A stretch of 35,509 nt of DNA from a virus, in the IMG/VR virus record IMGVR_UViG_3300030107_006175, positions 1 to 35,509 of that record, one strand, 5' to 3'. The translations under genes were made by a program, and so were the position numbers. Position 1 is the first letter of the stretch. Every line of letters begins with the position of its first letter. The notes under the pieces are model-generated. The model was not told the DNA's origin. It saw only the letters and a program-made list of their open reading frames with translations, and made no database searches. This document shows positions 25,301 to 33,337 of this stretch, one piece after another.

Positions 25301-28062
25301 AAACTATAAGTCCATATATTGAAGGACAGCAAGATGGTATTTACCATGTATTTGCATTAAATGCTGGTAACCAAGTACCTACTGAATATACTAATCTTAA
25401 ATATAGTCAAAATGTAGTAGATCTTTATCCACAACTTGATAGAGATAATACAAATGATAATCCACCAGCAACAGTATCACAAGCAACTAGGAATCCTATA
25501 GGTGATGTTACTACAAACTATCAGAAGAGTAGTTTGACAAGAGAGACTGCTGATAAGTTTATTAAGGATTTTGGTGCTGGAGATGTAATTACTTCTGTAG
25601 TTGATAATGGAACTTCTGCTGATATTAGTTTAGATAAAAAACATACTTTCTCTGGTATATCTACAGGAACTATTAGTGGAACTAATACAGGTTATACAGA
25701 TGGAACATATCAGAATGTAAAATTACTCATTGGTAATGCAGATCCAACTGTTGGAACTTGGAGAGGAGCAACTGCAAAAGTAGTTGTAGCATCCAATAGT
25801 GTTAGTAGCGTTGAAGTCACCAATAGTGGTGGTGGATATTCTGCAGGTGATTTAAAGTTTGATAAAACAGCAACATTAACTCCTGGTGGTGCAACTTTAA
25901 CTGGTACTAATGCTGCATATACTATAGCATCTGGAGGTATTGTTAATAGTGTTGGAGATGTAGTTCAAACTACTGGTATAGGAACTAAAACTGATGGTTA
26001 TTATAGGATCTCGTCAGTTCCTAATGATACTGTGGTATCAGTTGCGAAAACTAGTGGAGATGCTCTTCCTTATGCTGGACAATATGTTTTAGGAATATCT
26101 CCTTCCGTATCCATAGTTAGCACAGAGTATAACTCTGTTGTTGGTATTACAACAGTTAATACATCTTTAGCAAGTCATGGACATGGATTAGTTGCTGGAA
26201 ATAATTTTAGAGTATTAGATAGTAGTAATAACAATAAAGGTGATTACACTGTTGTTAGCGTAGCTTCAACTAATGAATTTACCTTTAAGAATACAACTAC
26301 TGTTGGTAATGTTAATAGTGGATATATTCTTAAACATGGAATGTCTGCTAATAATGCAATTTCTGATAGAGAAGATGAGAATTTAGGTTCAAGAGGATTC
26401 TCAATATTTGATAATGATTATTTGACACTTCAATCAACAGTTACAACTGGTTCAAAATTAACAGTTGATTTAAGTAATTCTGAGATGAATAGGTTCCCAT
26501 TAGGAAGTTATATTCAAATTGATGATGAGATTATGAGAGTTTCTTCATCAGTTTTATCAGGAGCTGGTAATAATGAATTAAGTGTCATTAGAGGTGTATT
26601 TGGTTCAGTTAAGAGTAGTCATGATAGTGGTTCATTAATTAGAAAGATTAAACCAATTCCTGTTGAGTTCCGTAGACCTTCTATTTTACGTGCATCTGGA
26701 CATACATTTGAATATGTTGGATATGGTCCAGGTAACTATTCAACTGGTTTACCTCAGGTTCAAGTTAAGACACTAAATGAAAGAGAAGAGTTCTTAGTTC
26801 AGTCACAAGAAAGATCTTGTGGTGCTGTTGTCTACACTGGTATGAACAACAGAGGTGACTTCTTCATTGGTAATAAGAGAGTTAGTTCTACAACTGGACA
26901 AGAGAGAACATTTGATGCTCCAATACCAACTGTAACAGGTGAAGATCCTTCACGTTTAAGTGTTATCTTTGATGAGGTAATTGCTAAGGAAAGAATTATT
27001 GTAGAAGGTGGTAAATCTAATAGGATTCTATCTCAGTTTGACGGTCCAGTTACCTTTAATGGTGATGTTAAGTTAAACAAAGGATTCTCTGTTGGTGGAC
27101 TAAAAGTTGAGGAAGGTGGTAAATTAGAGATTGATGATGCTGAATTTAGTAATGCTACGTTTAATGGTGATATTCACCTAAAAGATGGCATAGCTGTTGC
27201 ATTTGGTGGTAACAGTGCTTCTGGTGCGGATTTAAGAATATTTCATGATGCTGACAATACTAAGAGTGTTATTAATGATGTTGGTGATGGTAATCTCGAA
27301 CTACAAACAGGTGGTAACACTAAATTAACTATTAACTCTGATGGTATTGATATTACTGGAATTTCAACAGATGATGGTGCAACTCATGATGGAGATGTGA
27401 ACTTTACTGGTGCTTCATATAATGCAGTATGGGATAAGTCAGAAAGTGCACTTCATTTTTATGCTGGTGCAGAGGCAACCTTTGGTAATACTTCAACTTC
27501 TCCTGACTTTAGAATATGGCGTGATACCAGTCATATTAAACTTCAAGCTGCTGCTGGTACTGAACATATTCAGATAGAAGGTGGAACTACTTCTGGACAA
27601 AATGTTGAAATATATACCAATAATACTATAACTGGTAAATTTGGTTATCAAAGTGGTGGTGATGGTAATTATGTAAGATTATATCATGATGGTACTGAGC
27701 GTCTATTAACTAATAGCACTGGTGTTAAAATAACAGGGGAATTGGAAGTAACTGATGACATCACTGCTTTCTCAGCTTCTGATAAGACATTAAAGGATAA
27801 TATTACACCTATTCCAAATGCTCTTGATAAGGTTATTTCAATTAGTGGTAATACCTTTAATTGGAATGAAAAATCTGGTAAAGAAGGACAGGGAGACACT
27901 GGTGTAATTGCACAAGAGGTTGAGAAACTCGATCTTCCTGGTGTAACCACTACTAGAGATGATGGTACTAAGGCAGTTAGATATGAAAAATTGGTTCCAC
28001 TTCTAATTGAGGCAATCAAAGAACTTAAGAATGAAGTTGATGAACTAAAAAGAGGTAAGTAA
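22336..28062 (+). CDS. Giant fibre protein with S74 intramolecular chaperone
   Basis: 1908 aa, the largest gene here. The N-terminal ~600 residues have a pectin-lyase-like right-handed beta-helix look (RILYVNPNDLD..., AQPFKTIQRALIEA, VYPGEHVIDNRPGF). The middle is many beta-rich immunoglobulin-like or beta-helix turns. The last ~300 residues carry LRIFHDADNTKS and VWDKSESALHFYAGAEATFG modules like those in the 1045-aa fibre. The final 94 residues are the Peptidase S74 chaperone: SASDKTLKDNITPIPNALDK, then TGVIAQEVEKLDLP, YEKLVPLLIEAIKEL and a final coiled coil. Catalytic Ser1815 and Lys1820 have the five-residue spacing of the endosialidase chaperone, so the protein should release its own C-terminus after trimer assembly. 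Confidence 0.9.
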   Translation: MPLNRLENFIKNIEGRILYVNPNDLDSSDSINNDGNSLAQPFKTIQRALIEAARFSYVTGNNNDYIERTTVLVYPGEHVIDNRPGFAIKPDAGNPTAAIAVAPGGGETNAQDTFSLSLTSNFDIEQENNILYKFNSINGGVVIPRGTSIVGLDLRKTKVRPKYVPNPLDSSVSSSAIFRVTGACYFWQFSFFDGDTSTTVYTNNKSFTNANDVATPTFSHHKLTCFEYADGVNIPGGYEITDLDMYYSKLSNAFNASADTKTVPDSDKYPLNPDGFAKRRPEYEIVGAFATDPISISDIISGDGSTPSRLVTVTTSKKHGLNQGTPIKVKGVTLGTNDELVYNASSLVASVESDTKFTYLITGSLTGLPASTSGTGLSVANATVTVETDTVEGASPYIFNCSLRSVYGMQGMKADGKKATGFRSMVVAQFTGISLQKDDRAFVKYNKENRNYDGISTSLLATGNELASGSSSLDPDKVYHLDSDAIYRKGWDTAHVKITNDAILQIVSVFAIGYNRHFSAESGGDASITNSNSNFGQLSLTSDGFKKTAFDKDNTAYITSVITPKSITPTESNIDWFKIDGTKTAAVGISSHLYLDGFTNQNDAPPSLVAGYRVGAKQVSDVLYVPVGKPWKEPADGGEVTETAIIQMTNGDVGGVSVGTDVSLKTYEVTSGPTDSKFTIGSHGLQNGENIRIFSDDADLPENITAGELYYAITNTVNTSRTDGVVLSTTQIQLASSFTDAENGDPITVYGGTKLHVESRVHDKEAGKAGSPIQYDTTNGQWYIHVDAGNSAYTNIKAGTNPLVDEGTSQATYIKRIEDNRSLDDKIYKLRVVVPKEVVNGKNPEESFIIQSSSSTGALADTDFTITSIDNSNFAFNRNPSYIGFTTVSGTNVVTVTTEQPHNLNNNDVVIVKNVTSTTNTAGVGNSGYNGTFAVTDITSNTFKYSTTDTTGTIHNVGTFTNDVRVRNTSLPRFERSDLLTNFYIYRNETISPYIEGQQDGIYHVFALNAGNQVPTEYTNLKYSQNVVDLYPQLDRDNTNDNPPATVSQATRNPIGDVTTNYQKSSLTRETADKFIKDFGAGDVITSVVDNGTSADISLDKKHTFSGISTGTISGTNTGYTDGTYQNVKLLIGNADPTVGTWRGATAKVVVASNSVSSVEVTNSGGGYSAGDLKFDKTATLTPGGATLTGTNAAYTIASGGIVNSVGDVVQTTGIGTKTDGYYRISSVPNDTVVSVAKTSGDALPYAGQYVLGISPSVSIVSTEYNSVVGITTVNTSLASHGHGLVAGNNFRVLDSSNNNKGDYTVVSVASTNEFTFKNTTTVGNVNSGYILKHGMSANNAISDREDENLGSRGFSIFDNDYLTLQSTVTTGSKLTVDLSNSEMNRFPLGSYIQIDDEIMRVSSSVLSGAGNNELSVIRGVFGSVKSSHDSGSLIRKIKPIPVEFRRPSILRASGHTFEYVGYGPGNYSTGLPQVQVKTLNEREEFLVQSQERSCGAVVYTGMNNRGDFFIGNKRVSSTTGQERTFDAPIPTVTGEDPSRLSVIFDEVIAKERIIVEGGKSNRILSQFDGPVTFNGDVKLNKGFSVGGLKVEEGGKLEIDDAEFSNATFNGDIHLKDGIAVAFGGNSASGADLRIFHDADNTKSVINDVGDGNLELQTGGNTKLTINSDGIDITGISTDDGATHDGDVNFTGASYNAVWDKSESALHFYAGAEATFGNTSTSPDFRIWRDTSHIKLQAAAGTEHIQIEGGTTSGQNVEIYTNNTITGKFGYQSGGDGNYVRLYHDGTERLLTNSTGVKITGELEVTDDITAFSASDKTLKDNITPIPNALDKVISISGNTFNWNEKSGKEGQGDTGVIAQEVEKLDLPGVTTTRDDGTKAVRYEKLVPLLIEAIKELKNEVDELKRGK

Positions 28063-28065
28063 TCA

Positions 28066-29421
28066 ATGGCAATAAAACCTGCAGGAACACCACTTAAATG
28101 GTCTGAAATTCAAACAGAATTCGGACCTACTCCAACTTCAATGAGTAATATGAAGCAATACAGGGATATTGATCCTGTAGGTGGTATAACTGATTTATCT
28201 TTAGATGAGGAGTATTCTGTTGGAAGATTTCCCACTTCAGGTGAAGTTAAGTTCAGTGATTTTTATGGTAAAAGACTGAATATAATTGTTAATTATTATG
28301 ATACTCTTAGTACAGGTTGGAGCCTTGTTTATAATGCTTTTTCAGTTTCTCCAGTTTATAGAGTGAGACTTGTTGTTGCTACTGGAGTTTATACTTATAC
28401 TGCGAACAATGCTGATGTAGGAACTAGCACTGATACTACATTAGATTTGGGTAGTACGAGATATAGTGTTGGTGATGAGGTAACTGATACAGGTGATTCT
28501 AAAATATTTAAAATAAAAATAGAACAGCAAGGAAATTCTAGAGTTGATGCAAAATTAAAATATGATAGTGGTACAATAGGACAGGATTTTGTTGTTGTTG
28601 GTGGTTTAAGAGGTAAACCAGGAACCACAGCAGGATGTAAAGTTAGAATACATGTTAATCAAGAAATAGTATCTGCAAAAGGTAATCCTGAAATTTGTGC
28701 ATTAAAGACTGGTAATTGGTCTGGTGATACTATACTAGCTATTGATGTTGGTGCTAATGGAAAAATATATGGTGCTGGTGGAAATGGTGGAGGTGGTGCT
28801 GGTAATGGAGATTATCCTGGTGGAGATGGTGGAGATGGAACCAGTGGTATAGGAATTGAACATACTACTCCAGGATTTACTTATGTCAATATTATGAGTG
28901 GTGGATTAGTTCGTGCTGGTTATGGCGGCGGTGGAGGTGGAGGAGGTTCACTTTCCTCTGTTGCGTCAGGTGGTGTTGGGCTTGGTGGTATACGTGTTGG
29001 TGGACAACGACACCATTACCATGGTATCGGTGGCGGTGGCGGTGGCGGTGCTGGAAACCCTATTGGTGATGCTGGACCAGGTGGAAATAATACTTATGGA
29101 AAGCAGGCTGATAAAGATGGAGATGATGGAACTCCTGGAACTATAACTGATGGTGGTGTTGGAGGAGATGGTACTGATAGTGGACATGGTGTAGGTGGAA
29201 GAGGTGGAGATGGTGGAGATGTTGTTGCTACTGCACAAGCAGGTACAAATGCAAGTAGTGGTAATGAGAGAAATAGTGATGGTGGTGCTGGTGGTGCTGA
29301 TGGTGCAGCAATTAGAAAAGCTGCAAGTGTTAGTGTTGTAACTGTCAATACTACAGGAGCTTGGAATAATAATGTTATTGGAGATACAGTTGGCAATGCT
29401 GGTGCATCTGGAGTCCAATAA
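28066..29421 (+). CDS. Glycine-rich adhesin with phage FSDFYGK N-terminal domain
   Basis: 451 aa. Residues ~1-70 form a domain seen widely in phages (GTPLKWSEIQTEFGPTPTS ... EVKFSDFYGKRLN). Residues ~75-225 are beta-rich. From ~229 to the end it is strongly Gly/Asn/Asp-rich (GGNGGGGAGNGDYPGGDGG, GGGGGGGAG, GGRGGDGGDV), consistent with a polyglycine-II sandwich like S16 gp38 distal adhesins. It also carries a HHYHG histidine cluster. It starts three bases after the S74 fibre. This layout (long fibre, then adhesin tip) fits a receptor-binding tip. Host specificity is inferred. Confidence 0.75.
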   Translation: MAIKPAGTPLKWSEIQTEFGPTPTSMSNMKQYRDIDPVGGITDLSLDEEYSVGRFPTSGEVKFSDFYGKRLNIIVNYYDTLSTGWSLVYNAFSVSPVYRVRLVVATGVYTYTANNADVGTSTDTTLDLGSTRYSVGDEVTDTGDSKIFKIKIEQQGNSRVDAKLKYDSGTIGQDFVVVGGLRGKPGTTAGCKVRIHVNQEIVSAKGNPEICALKTGNWSGDTILAIDVGANGKIYGAGGNGGGGAGNGDYPGGDGGDGTSGIGIEHTTPGFTYVNIMSGGLVRAGYGGGGGGGGSLSSVASGGVGLGGIRVGGQRHHYHGIGGGGGGGAGNPIGDAGPGGNNTYGKQADKDGDDGTPGTITDGGVGGDGTDSGHGVGGRGGDGGDVVATAQAGTNASSGNERNSDGGAGGADGAAIRKAASVSVVTVNTTGAWNNNVIGDTVGNAGASGVQ

Positions 29422-29424
29422 ATA
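29417..29424 (+). promoter_or_regulatory. Secondary late motif AATAAATA
   Basis: AATAAATA overlaps the stop of the adhesin gene, 14 bp left of the stronger TATAAATA at 29431. It is weak on its own; a tandem start is possible. Confidence 0.25.
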
Positions 29425-29430
29425 TACGAC

Positions 29431-29438
29431 TATAAATA
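29431..29438 (+). promoter_or_regulatory. Late promoter TATAAATA for the 582-aa fibre gene
   Basis: Perfect TATAAATA, 19 nt before ATG 29458, in the short intergenic gap. Confidence 0.7.
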
Positions 29439-29457
29439 ACTAAAAATAATCATATAG

Positions 29458-31206
29458 ATGGCGAATATCAGAAAGACATTTAAGTTTCGTGAAGGCGTAA
29501 ACGTTGACGACAATGTATTAGTTGTTGCTGGACAAAGAGTAGGTATAGGAACTACTGTTCCTGCACAGGTTCTTGATGTTCGTGGAAGAGTAACTATAAC
29601 TGGAGACATTGATTATAGTAATTCAACAACAACTGGAGTCTCGACATTTGCTGAAGTGAGACTAGGAACTGGAGTTACGATCTCGTCCTTAAGTGGAATA
29701 GTAAGTGCTGTAAGTTTTAGTGGTGATGGTTCTACCTTAAGTAATCTACCAACGTCCCAATGGCAAGATATGGATGTTGGGTTAGGTTTTACAAGTATAT
29801 ACAACGCAGGAAATGTTGGTGTGGGCACTACGGATCCACGCAATACCTTCCAAGTGGGAGATAATCCTGATGATGTAGGTAGAAAAGGTGTCGGAATAAA
29901 TTCTGAGACTGGTAATATTAAATCTAGTGGTATTATAACTGCTACTACTTTTAGTGGTGCTTTATCTGGAAATGCTTCAACCTCAGATTATTCAGTTGTT
30001 TCAGCATCTTCAACTATTGCTGGATATGCAACTACTTCTGGGATCTCGACAACTTCTCAGGGACTTACTGGATCTCCAAGTATAAGTGTTACTGGCATTG
30101 CTGGTTCAACCGCAGTGTTTACTGGTGTTGTAACTGCTAGTTCTTTTAGTGGTGGTTTAAGTGGTAATGCTGATACTGCAACAACAGCAACAAACGCAGA
30201 AGGATTAACTGGAACTCCTAATATTACTGTTGGTATAGGATCTTTCAATTCAATAGGTATTGGTACTGCAAATCCTATTGGTGATATTCAAATAATAAAT
30301 TCAGGAATTTCAACAATCGCAATAGGTAATTCTAGTGCTATTGATGGTAATAATGGTGTATTAGTATTTGGAAATACAAGTGCTAGTTTCCCATATAGTA
30401 ATGCTAATTCATTAGATATTGTCAATTATGGTATTGGTAATGTTAATTTCCATTTAGAGGCAGGTACTACAGGAGTTAGTACAGGAGACTTTAACTGGAT
30501 AAGAAGAAAGAATTTCGATCACTTAATGATACTGACTCATGCAGGTCGATTAGGTTTAGGAATTACTTTACCTGCTAATGACTTACATGTTGTTGGAACT
30601 TCTACTGTAACTGGACTAGCATACTTTGGAAATAATGTTGAGGTAAAGGGTGATTTATCTGTAGATGGTTTTAGTGCAACAGGAACCATAAGTATTCCAT
30701 CTTTAACTGCTAGTTTAACTGGAAATGTAAATGCACAATCTGGTGTTTCTACTTTTACTAAAATAACAACAAAAGCTGGTACTGGTAGTATTGGTATAGG
30801 GACAGATGCTCCTGCTGGTGGTGGTATTAGTATTAATAGTGGTGATAGCACAGTTTATATAAATGAAACTGGAGATGTTGGAATAAACACTACAGATATA
30901 GGATTTGGAGGAATTGAGGCATTACAAACTGCTGCGATTATTGGTGCAGTTGGTGTAGGAACTACTACTTTGGGTGCTTCTCCTGTTGATTTTTATCATG
31001 CAGGTAGAGTTGGAGGTGCAACAACCACTAATAGGTTTATGTTACTACCTACAGTAACTACAGCAGAGAGAAATCTAATTGATGCTATTGCCACACCACC
31101 ATTGGGAGTAGGACAGACAGCGTTGGGTGCTTTAGTCTTTAATAGCACCACCAAAAAGATTCAGTTCTTTAATGGTGATGCGTGGGAAACTGTAACCAGT
31201 GCATAA
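29458..31206 (+). CDS. Tail fibre protein with VGIGTT repeats
   Basis: 582 aa. It opens MANIRKTFKFREGVNVDDNV and then repeats short beta-turn units: VGIGTTVPAQVLDVRGRVTI, VGVGTTDPRNTFQVGDNP, FSGALSGNASTSD and FSGGLSGNADTATTATNAEG, IGIGTANP, GRLGLGITLPANDLHVVG. The C-terminus (LGALVFNSTTKKIQFFNGDAWETV) is a typical fibre-end domain found in related marine phages. The repeats form an elongated trimeric shaft. It has its own late promoter and is followed by the terminator at 31312. No chaperone domain is seen. Confidence 0.85.
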   Translation: MANIRKTFKFREGVNVDDNVLVVAGQRVGIGTTVPAQVLDVRGRVTITGDIDYSNSTTTGVSTFAEVRLGTGVTISSLSGIVSAVSFSGDGSTLSNLPTSQWQDMDVGLGFTSIYNAGNVGVGTTDPRNTFQVGDNPDDVGRKGVGINSETGNIKSSGIITATTFSGALSGNASTSDYSVVSASSTIAGYATTSGISTTSQGLTGSPSISVTGIAGSTAVFTGVVTASSFSGGLSGNADTATTATNAEGLTGTPNITVGIGSFNSIGIGTANPIGDIQIINSGISTIAIGNSSAIDGNNGVLVFGNTSASFPYSNANSLDIVNYGIGNVNFHLEAGTTGVSTGDFNWIRRKNFDHLMILTHAGRLGLGITLPANDLHVVGTSTVTGLAYFGNNVEVKGDLSVDGFSATGTISIPSLTASLTGNVNAQSGVSTFTKITTKAGTGSIGIGTDAPAGGGISINSGDSTVYINETGDVGINTTDIGFGGIEALQTAAIIGAVGVGTTTLGASPVDFYHAGRVGGATTTNRFMLLPTVTTAERNLIDAIATPPLGVGQTALGALVFNSTTKKIQFFNGDAWETVTSA

Positions 31207-31250
31207 ATGAAATTAAATAAACCATTAGTCCACATGCGACTACATCAATG

Positions 31251-31283
31251 CCAGTTCTTTTACTGGGATCCACGTATAGATCC
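31251..31283 (+). other. Two tandem small hairpins in the intergenic region
   Basis: CCAGT (31251-31255) pairs with ACTGG (31262-31266), and GGATC (31266-31270) with GATCC (31279-31283). The two share one base. Together with the terminator they could make a structured 3' leader. A 49-aa open frame (31207-31356) crosses this stretch and the terminator, so I do not annotate it as a gene. Confidence 0.3.
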
Positions 31284-31311
31284 AAGGGAACCAGAATACG
31301 AACCGTCACAC

Positions 31312-31335
31312 ACCCCCTTCACAGGGGGTTTTTTA
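31312..31335 (+). terminator. Strong rho-independent terminator ending the late fibre operon
   Basis: ACCCCCT (31312-31318) pairs with AGGGGGT (31323-31329) around a TCAC loop, followed by TTTTT (to 31334). Stem GC content is high. It separates the structural genes from the helicase operon. Confidence 0.9.
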
Positions 31336-31344
31336 TGCTATAAT
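31318..31344 (+). promoter_or_regulatory. Host-type promoter for the helicase operon overlapping the terminator
   Basis: TATAAT at 31339-31344 is preceded by TG at 31336-31337 (TGcTATAAT extended -10). The nearest -35 candidate is TTCACA (31318-31323), one mismatch, with a 15-nt spacer and lying inside the terminator loop. The start would be near 31350, about 15 nt before ATG 31366. The extended -10 can work with a poor -35. Confidence 0.6.
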
Positions 31345-31365
31345 ATGTTCAGTTGAAATTCATTA

Positions 31366-32553
31366 ATGCCATTACGTCCACACCAAACTGATGCTCTGGA
31401 TGCTATGGCAAACCATTCTAAGGGGCAAATCATTGTTCCTACAGGTGGTGGTAAAACCATGTGTATGATAGAGGATGCCAAGAGAGTATTCCGTACACAA
31501 GAGGTTTCAACCATTGTTGTAGTTGCTCCACGTATCTTATTAGCAGAGCAATTATGCTCTGAGTTCTTGGAAACAGGAGAGTTCAATGATGTAAGAGTCA
31601 TGCACGTTCACAGTGGTGAAACTGAGCATTTCTCTTCAACCAAAGTTTTTGATATTAGATACCATAACTTCCTATGTTATGAGTCTAATTCAAATCAGAT
31701 TATTTTTACAACATACCATTCATTACATAGAGTACAAGAGAGTAATATTGTAATTGATGTAGTTTATTTTGATGAGGCACATAATAGTGTACAACGAAAC
31801 TTTTTCCCTGCTGTGGAACATCTTGCAACTTTGGTTGCTCACAGGAGTTTTTTCTTCACTGCTACTCCTAAGCATAGTCTTACTCCTTTCAAGGCAGGAA
31901 TGAATGATAGTGATGTATATGGTAATGTTATATGTCAAGTACCTGCACCTAAGTTAGTGAAGGAAGGTTACATCCTACCACCAAAGGTAGAAGTATATGA
32001 GTCACGTTTACTTAATAAGCATGAGTTAGTTGCTGACGTTGACTGTGAGCAGATGATTGATTCTATTGATAACTTAGAGAAAGACAAGGTTCTTATCTGT
32101 GCTAAGTCAACTAAGCAGATTACAAACTTAGTATCTCAGACTGACTTCTGTTGCCAGTTGAGAGAACGTGGTTATAATTGGATGTACATTACTGCTAAGA
32201 CTGGTGCTGTTATCAATGGTAAGAAGGTGAGTAGAGATAAGTTCTTTGATATATTAAATACATGGGGTAAAGATGATTATACTAAGTTTGTAGTTCTACA
32301 TCATAGCATCCTATCTGAGGGTATCAATGTAAATGGACTTGAGGCAGTCTTGTTTTTAAGATCTATGGATTACATTGGTATTAGTCAAACGATAGGTAGA
32401 GTGATTCGTAAGGGAGCAACTGATAAGGCATATGGTTTAGTATGTGTACCAGTTTACTCTAAAGTTGGTATCTCTACTGCACGTAAGGTAGAAGCAGTTG
32501 TTGATACTATTTTTAACAAAGGAGAGGCAGCAACATCAGTGGTAACAAAATGA
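31366..32553 (+). CDS. SF2 DEAH-box helicase
   Basis: 395 aa. Walker A PTGGGKT (residues 25-31), motif Ia VVVAPRILLAEQL, motif II DEAH (136-139), motif III TAT (165-167), motif V VVLHHSILSEGINV and motif VI QTIGRVIRK (341-349) are present in order. A RecA-like core with few extensions resembles small phage helicases (UvsW-like or RadD-like), which remodel forked DNA or R-loops. T4 UvsW is longer (587 aa), so I do not use that name. It is the first gene after the terminator and overlaps the next ORF by four bases (ATGA). Confidence 0.9.
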   Translation: MPLRPHQTDALDAMANHSKGQIIVPTGGGKTMCMIEDAKRVFRTQEVSTIVVVAPRILLAEQLCSEFLETGEFNDVRVMHVHSGETEHFSSTKVFDIRYHNFLCYESNSNQIIFTTYHSLHRVQESNIVIDVVYFDEAHNSVQRNFFPAVEHLATLVAHRSFFFTATPKHSLTPFKAGMNDSDVYGNVICQVPAPKLVKEGYILPPKVEVYESRLLNKHELVADVDCEQMIDSIDNLEKDKVLICAKSTKQITNLVSQTDFCCQLRERGYNWMYITAKTGAVINGKKVSRDKFFDILNTWGKDDYTKFVVLHHSILSEGINVNGLEAVLFLRSMDYIGISQTIGRVIRKGATDKAYGLVCVPVYSKVGISTARKVEAVVDTIFNKGEAATSVVTK

Positions 32554-32783
32554 TTAATTGGATAAAAGGATACGAGGATAAACATTCAAATCCTGTATAT
32601 AAACATGCCAAGAATCCCGACAAGTGGGACATAAGTGCTGATAGATTCCATATCACATATTATGGTGAAGGTGGTGCAATAGACATTAAGATTTTAGATT
32701 CTAAAACTGATTTTGCACATCATGTCAACATTACTGTGGATGATGGTAAACTCAAGGCAATAGTATCTGAACAGACTAAATGA
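32550..32783 (+). CDS. Small protein of unknown function
   Basis: 77 aa: starts MINWIKGYEDKHSNPVYKHA, followed by a beta-rich segment (RFHITYYGEGGAIDIKILDS and DDGKLKAIVSEQTK). No catalytic motif, signal peptide or membrane segment. It overlaps the helicase by four bases (ATGA) and the next gene by four bases, so it is co-translated in the operon. Confidence 0.75.
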   Translation: MINWIKGYEDKHSNPVYKHAKNPDKWDISADRFHITYYGEGGAIDIKILDSKTDFAHHVNITVDDGKLKAIVSEQTK

Positions 32784-33337
32784 GAAAGATTCTCTTTGAT
32801 GACTGTATATGTCATACAAAAATATCTAATCATAATGATATTAAAGATAGTATCTTATTTGAGATTGAAAATAGTAAGGACATTGATACATCAGTACAGA
32901 GTCCTTATGATTCTTTCTCAAAAGTAGATTGGCAATCCTGTACTGACTTTGAAAGACCTTGGGTTAAATTGTTTCTTCCTAGTTATACTGAAGCATTAAT
33001 TGAAATGATGAAAGAATTAGGATATACTGGTTATACTACACATGCAATGTGGTTTCAACAATATTTGGAAGGAGGAACACATGGTTGGCACATTCATAGT
33101 AATCATTTTACAGGTGTTTATTACTTAGAATATCCTGAAGGGTGTGGTAGAACTAAAGTATGTTCACCATATAATTTAAAAGGACATGAAGTTGATGCAG
33201 TTGAAGGTGATATGATAATATTCCCTTCTCATTGGATTCATAAAGCAATGCCTAATTTCAAGGATAGGAAAACTATTATATCCTATAACTTTGATATAAA
33301 TGCTGACAATGTAAATACTTACATATTAGATAAATGA
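32780..33337 (+). CDS. 2OG-Fe(II) oxygenase-like protein
   Basis: 185 aa. The double-stranded beta-helix signature reads HGWHIHSNHFTGVYYLEYPE (His104/His106) and then EGDMIIFPSHWIHKAMPN (His154), with RKTIISYNF (Arg163) supplying the 2-oxoglutarate-binding basic residue. This matches the putative 2OG-Fe(II) oxygenase family (PF13759-like), common in T4-like marine phages and cyanobacteria. The substrate is unknown; members hydroxylate proteins or nucleobases. It overlaps the methyltransferase by four bases (ATGA), so the two are made together. The metal ligands look intact, but the usual second position (Asp) is not evident. Confidence 0.75.
   Translation: MRKILFDDCICHTKISNHNDIKDSILFEIENSKDIDTSVQSPYDSFSKVDWQSCTDFERPWVKLFLPSYTEALIEMMKELGYTGYTTHAMWFQQYLEGGTHGWHIHSNHFTGVYYLEYPEGCGRTKVCSPYNLKGHEVDAVEGDMIIFPSHWIHKAMPNFKDRKTIISYNFDINADNVNTYILDK

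Noticed and set aside
31240-31310. Possible tRNA on either strand
   Set aside because: Only short hairpins are present; no acceptor stem or T-loop pattern with the needed pairing.
31207-31356. 49-aa open frame between the fibre gene and the helicase
   Set aside because: It crosses the terminator and the promoter and has no convincing ribosome-binding site.
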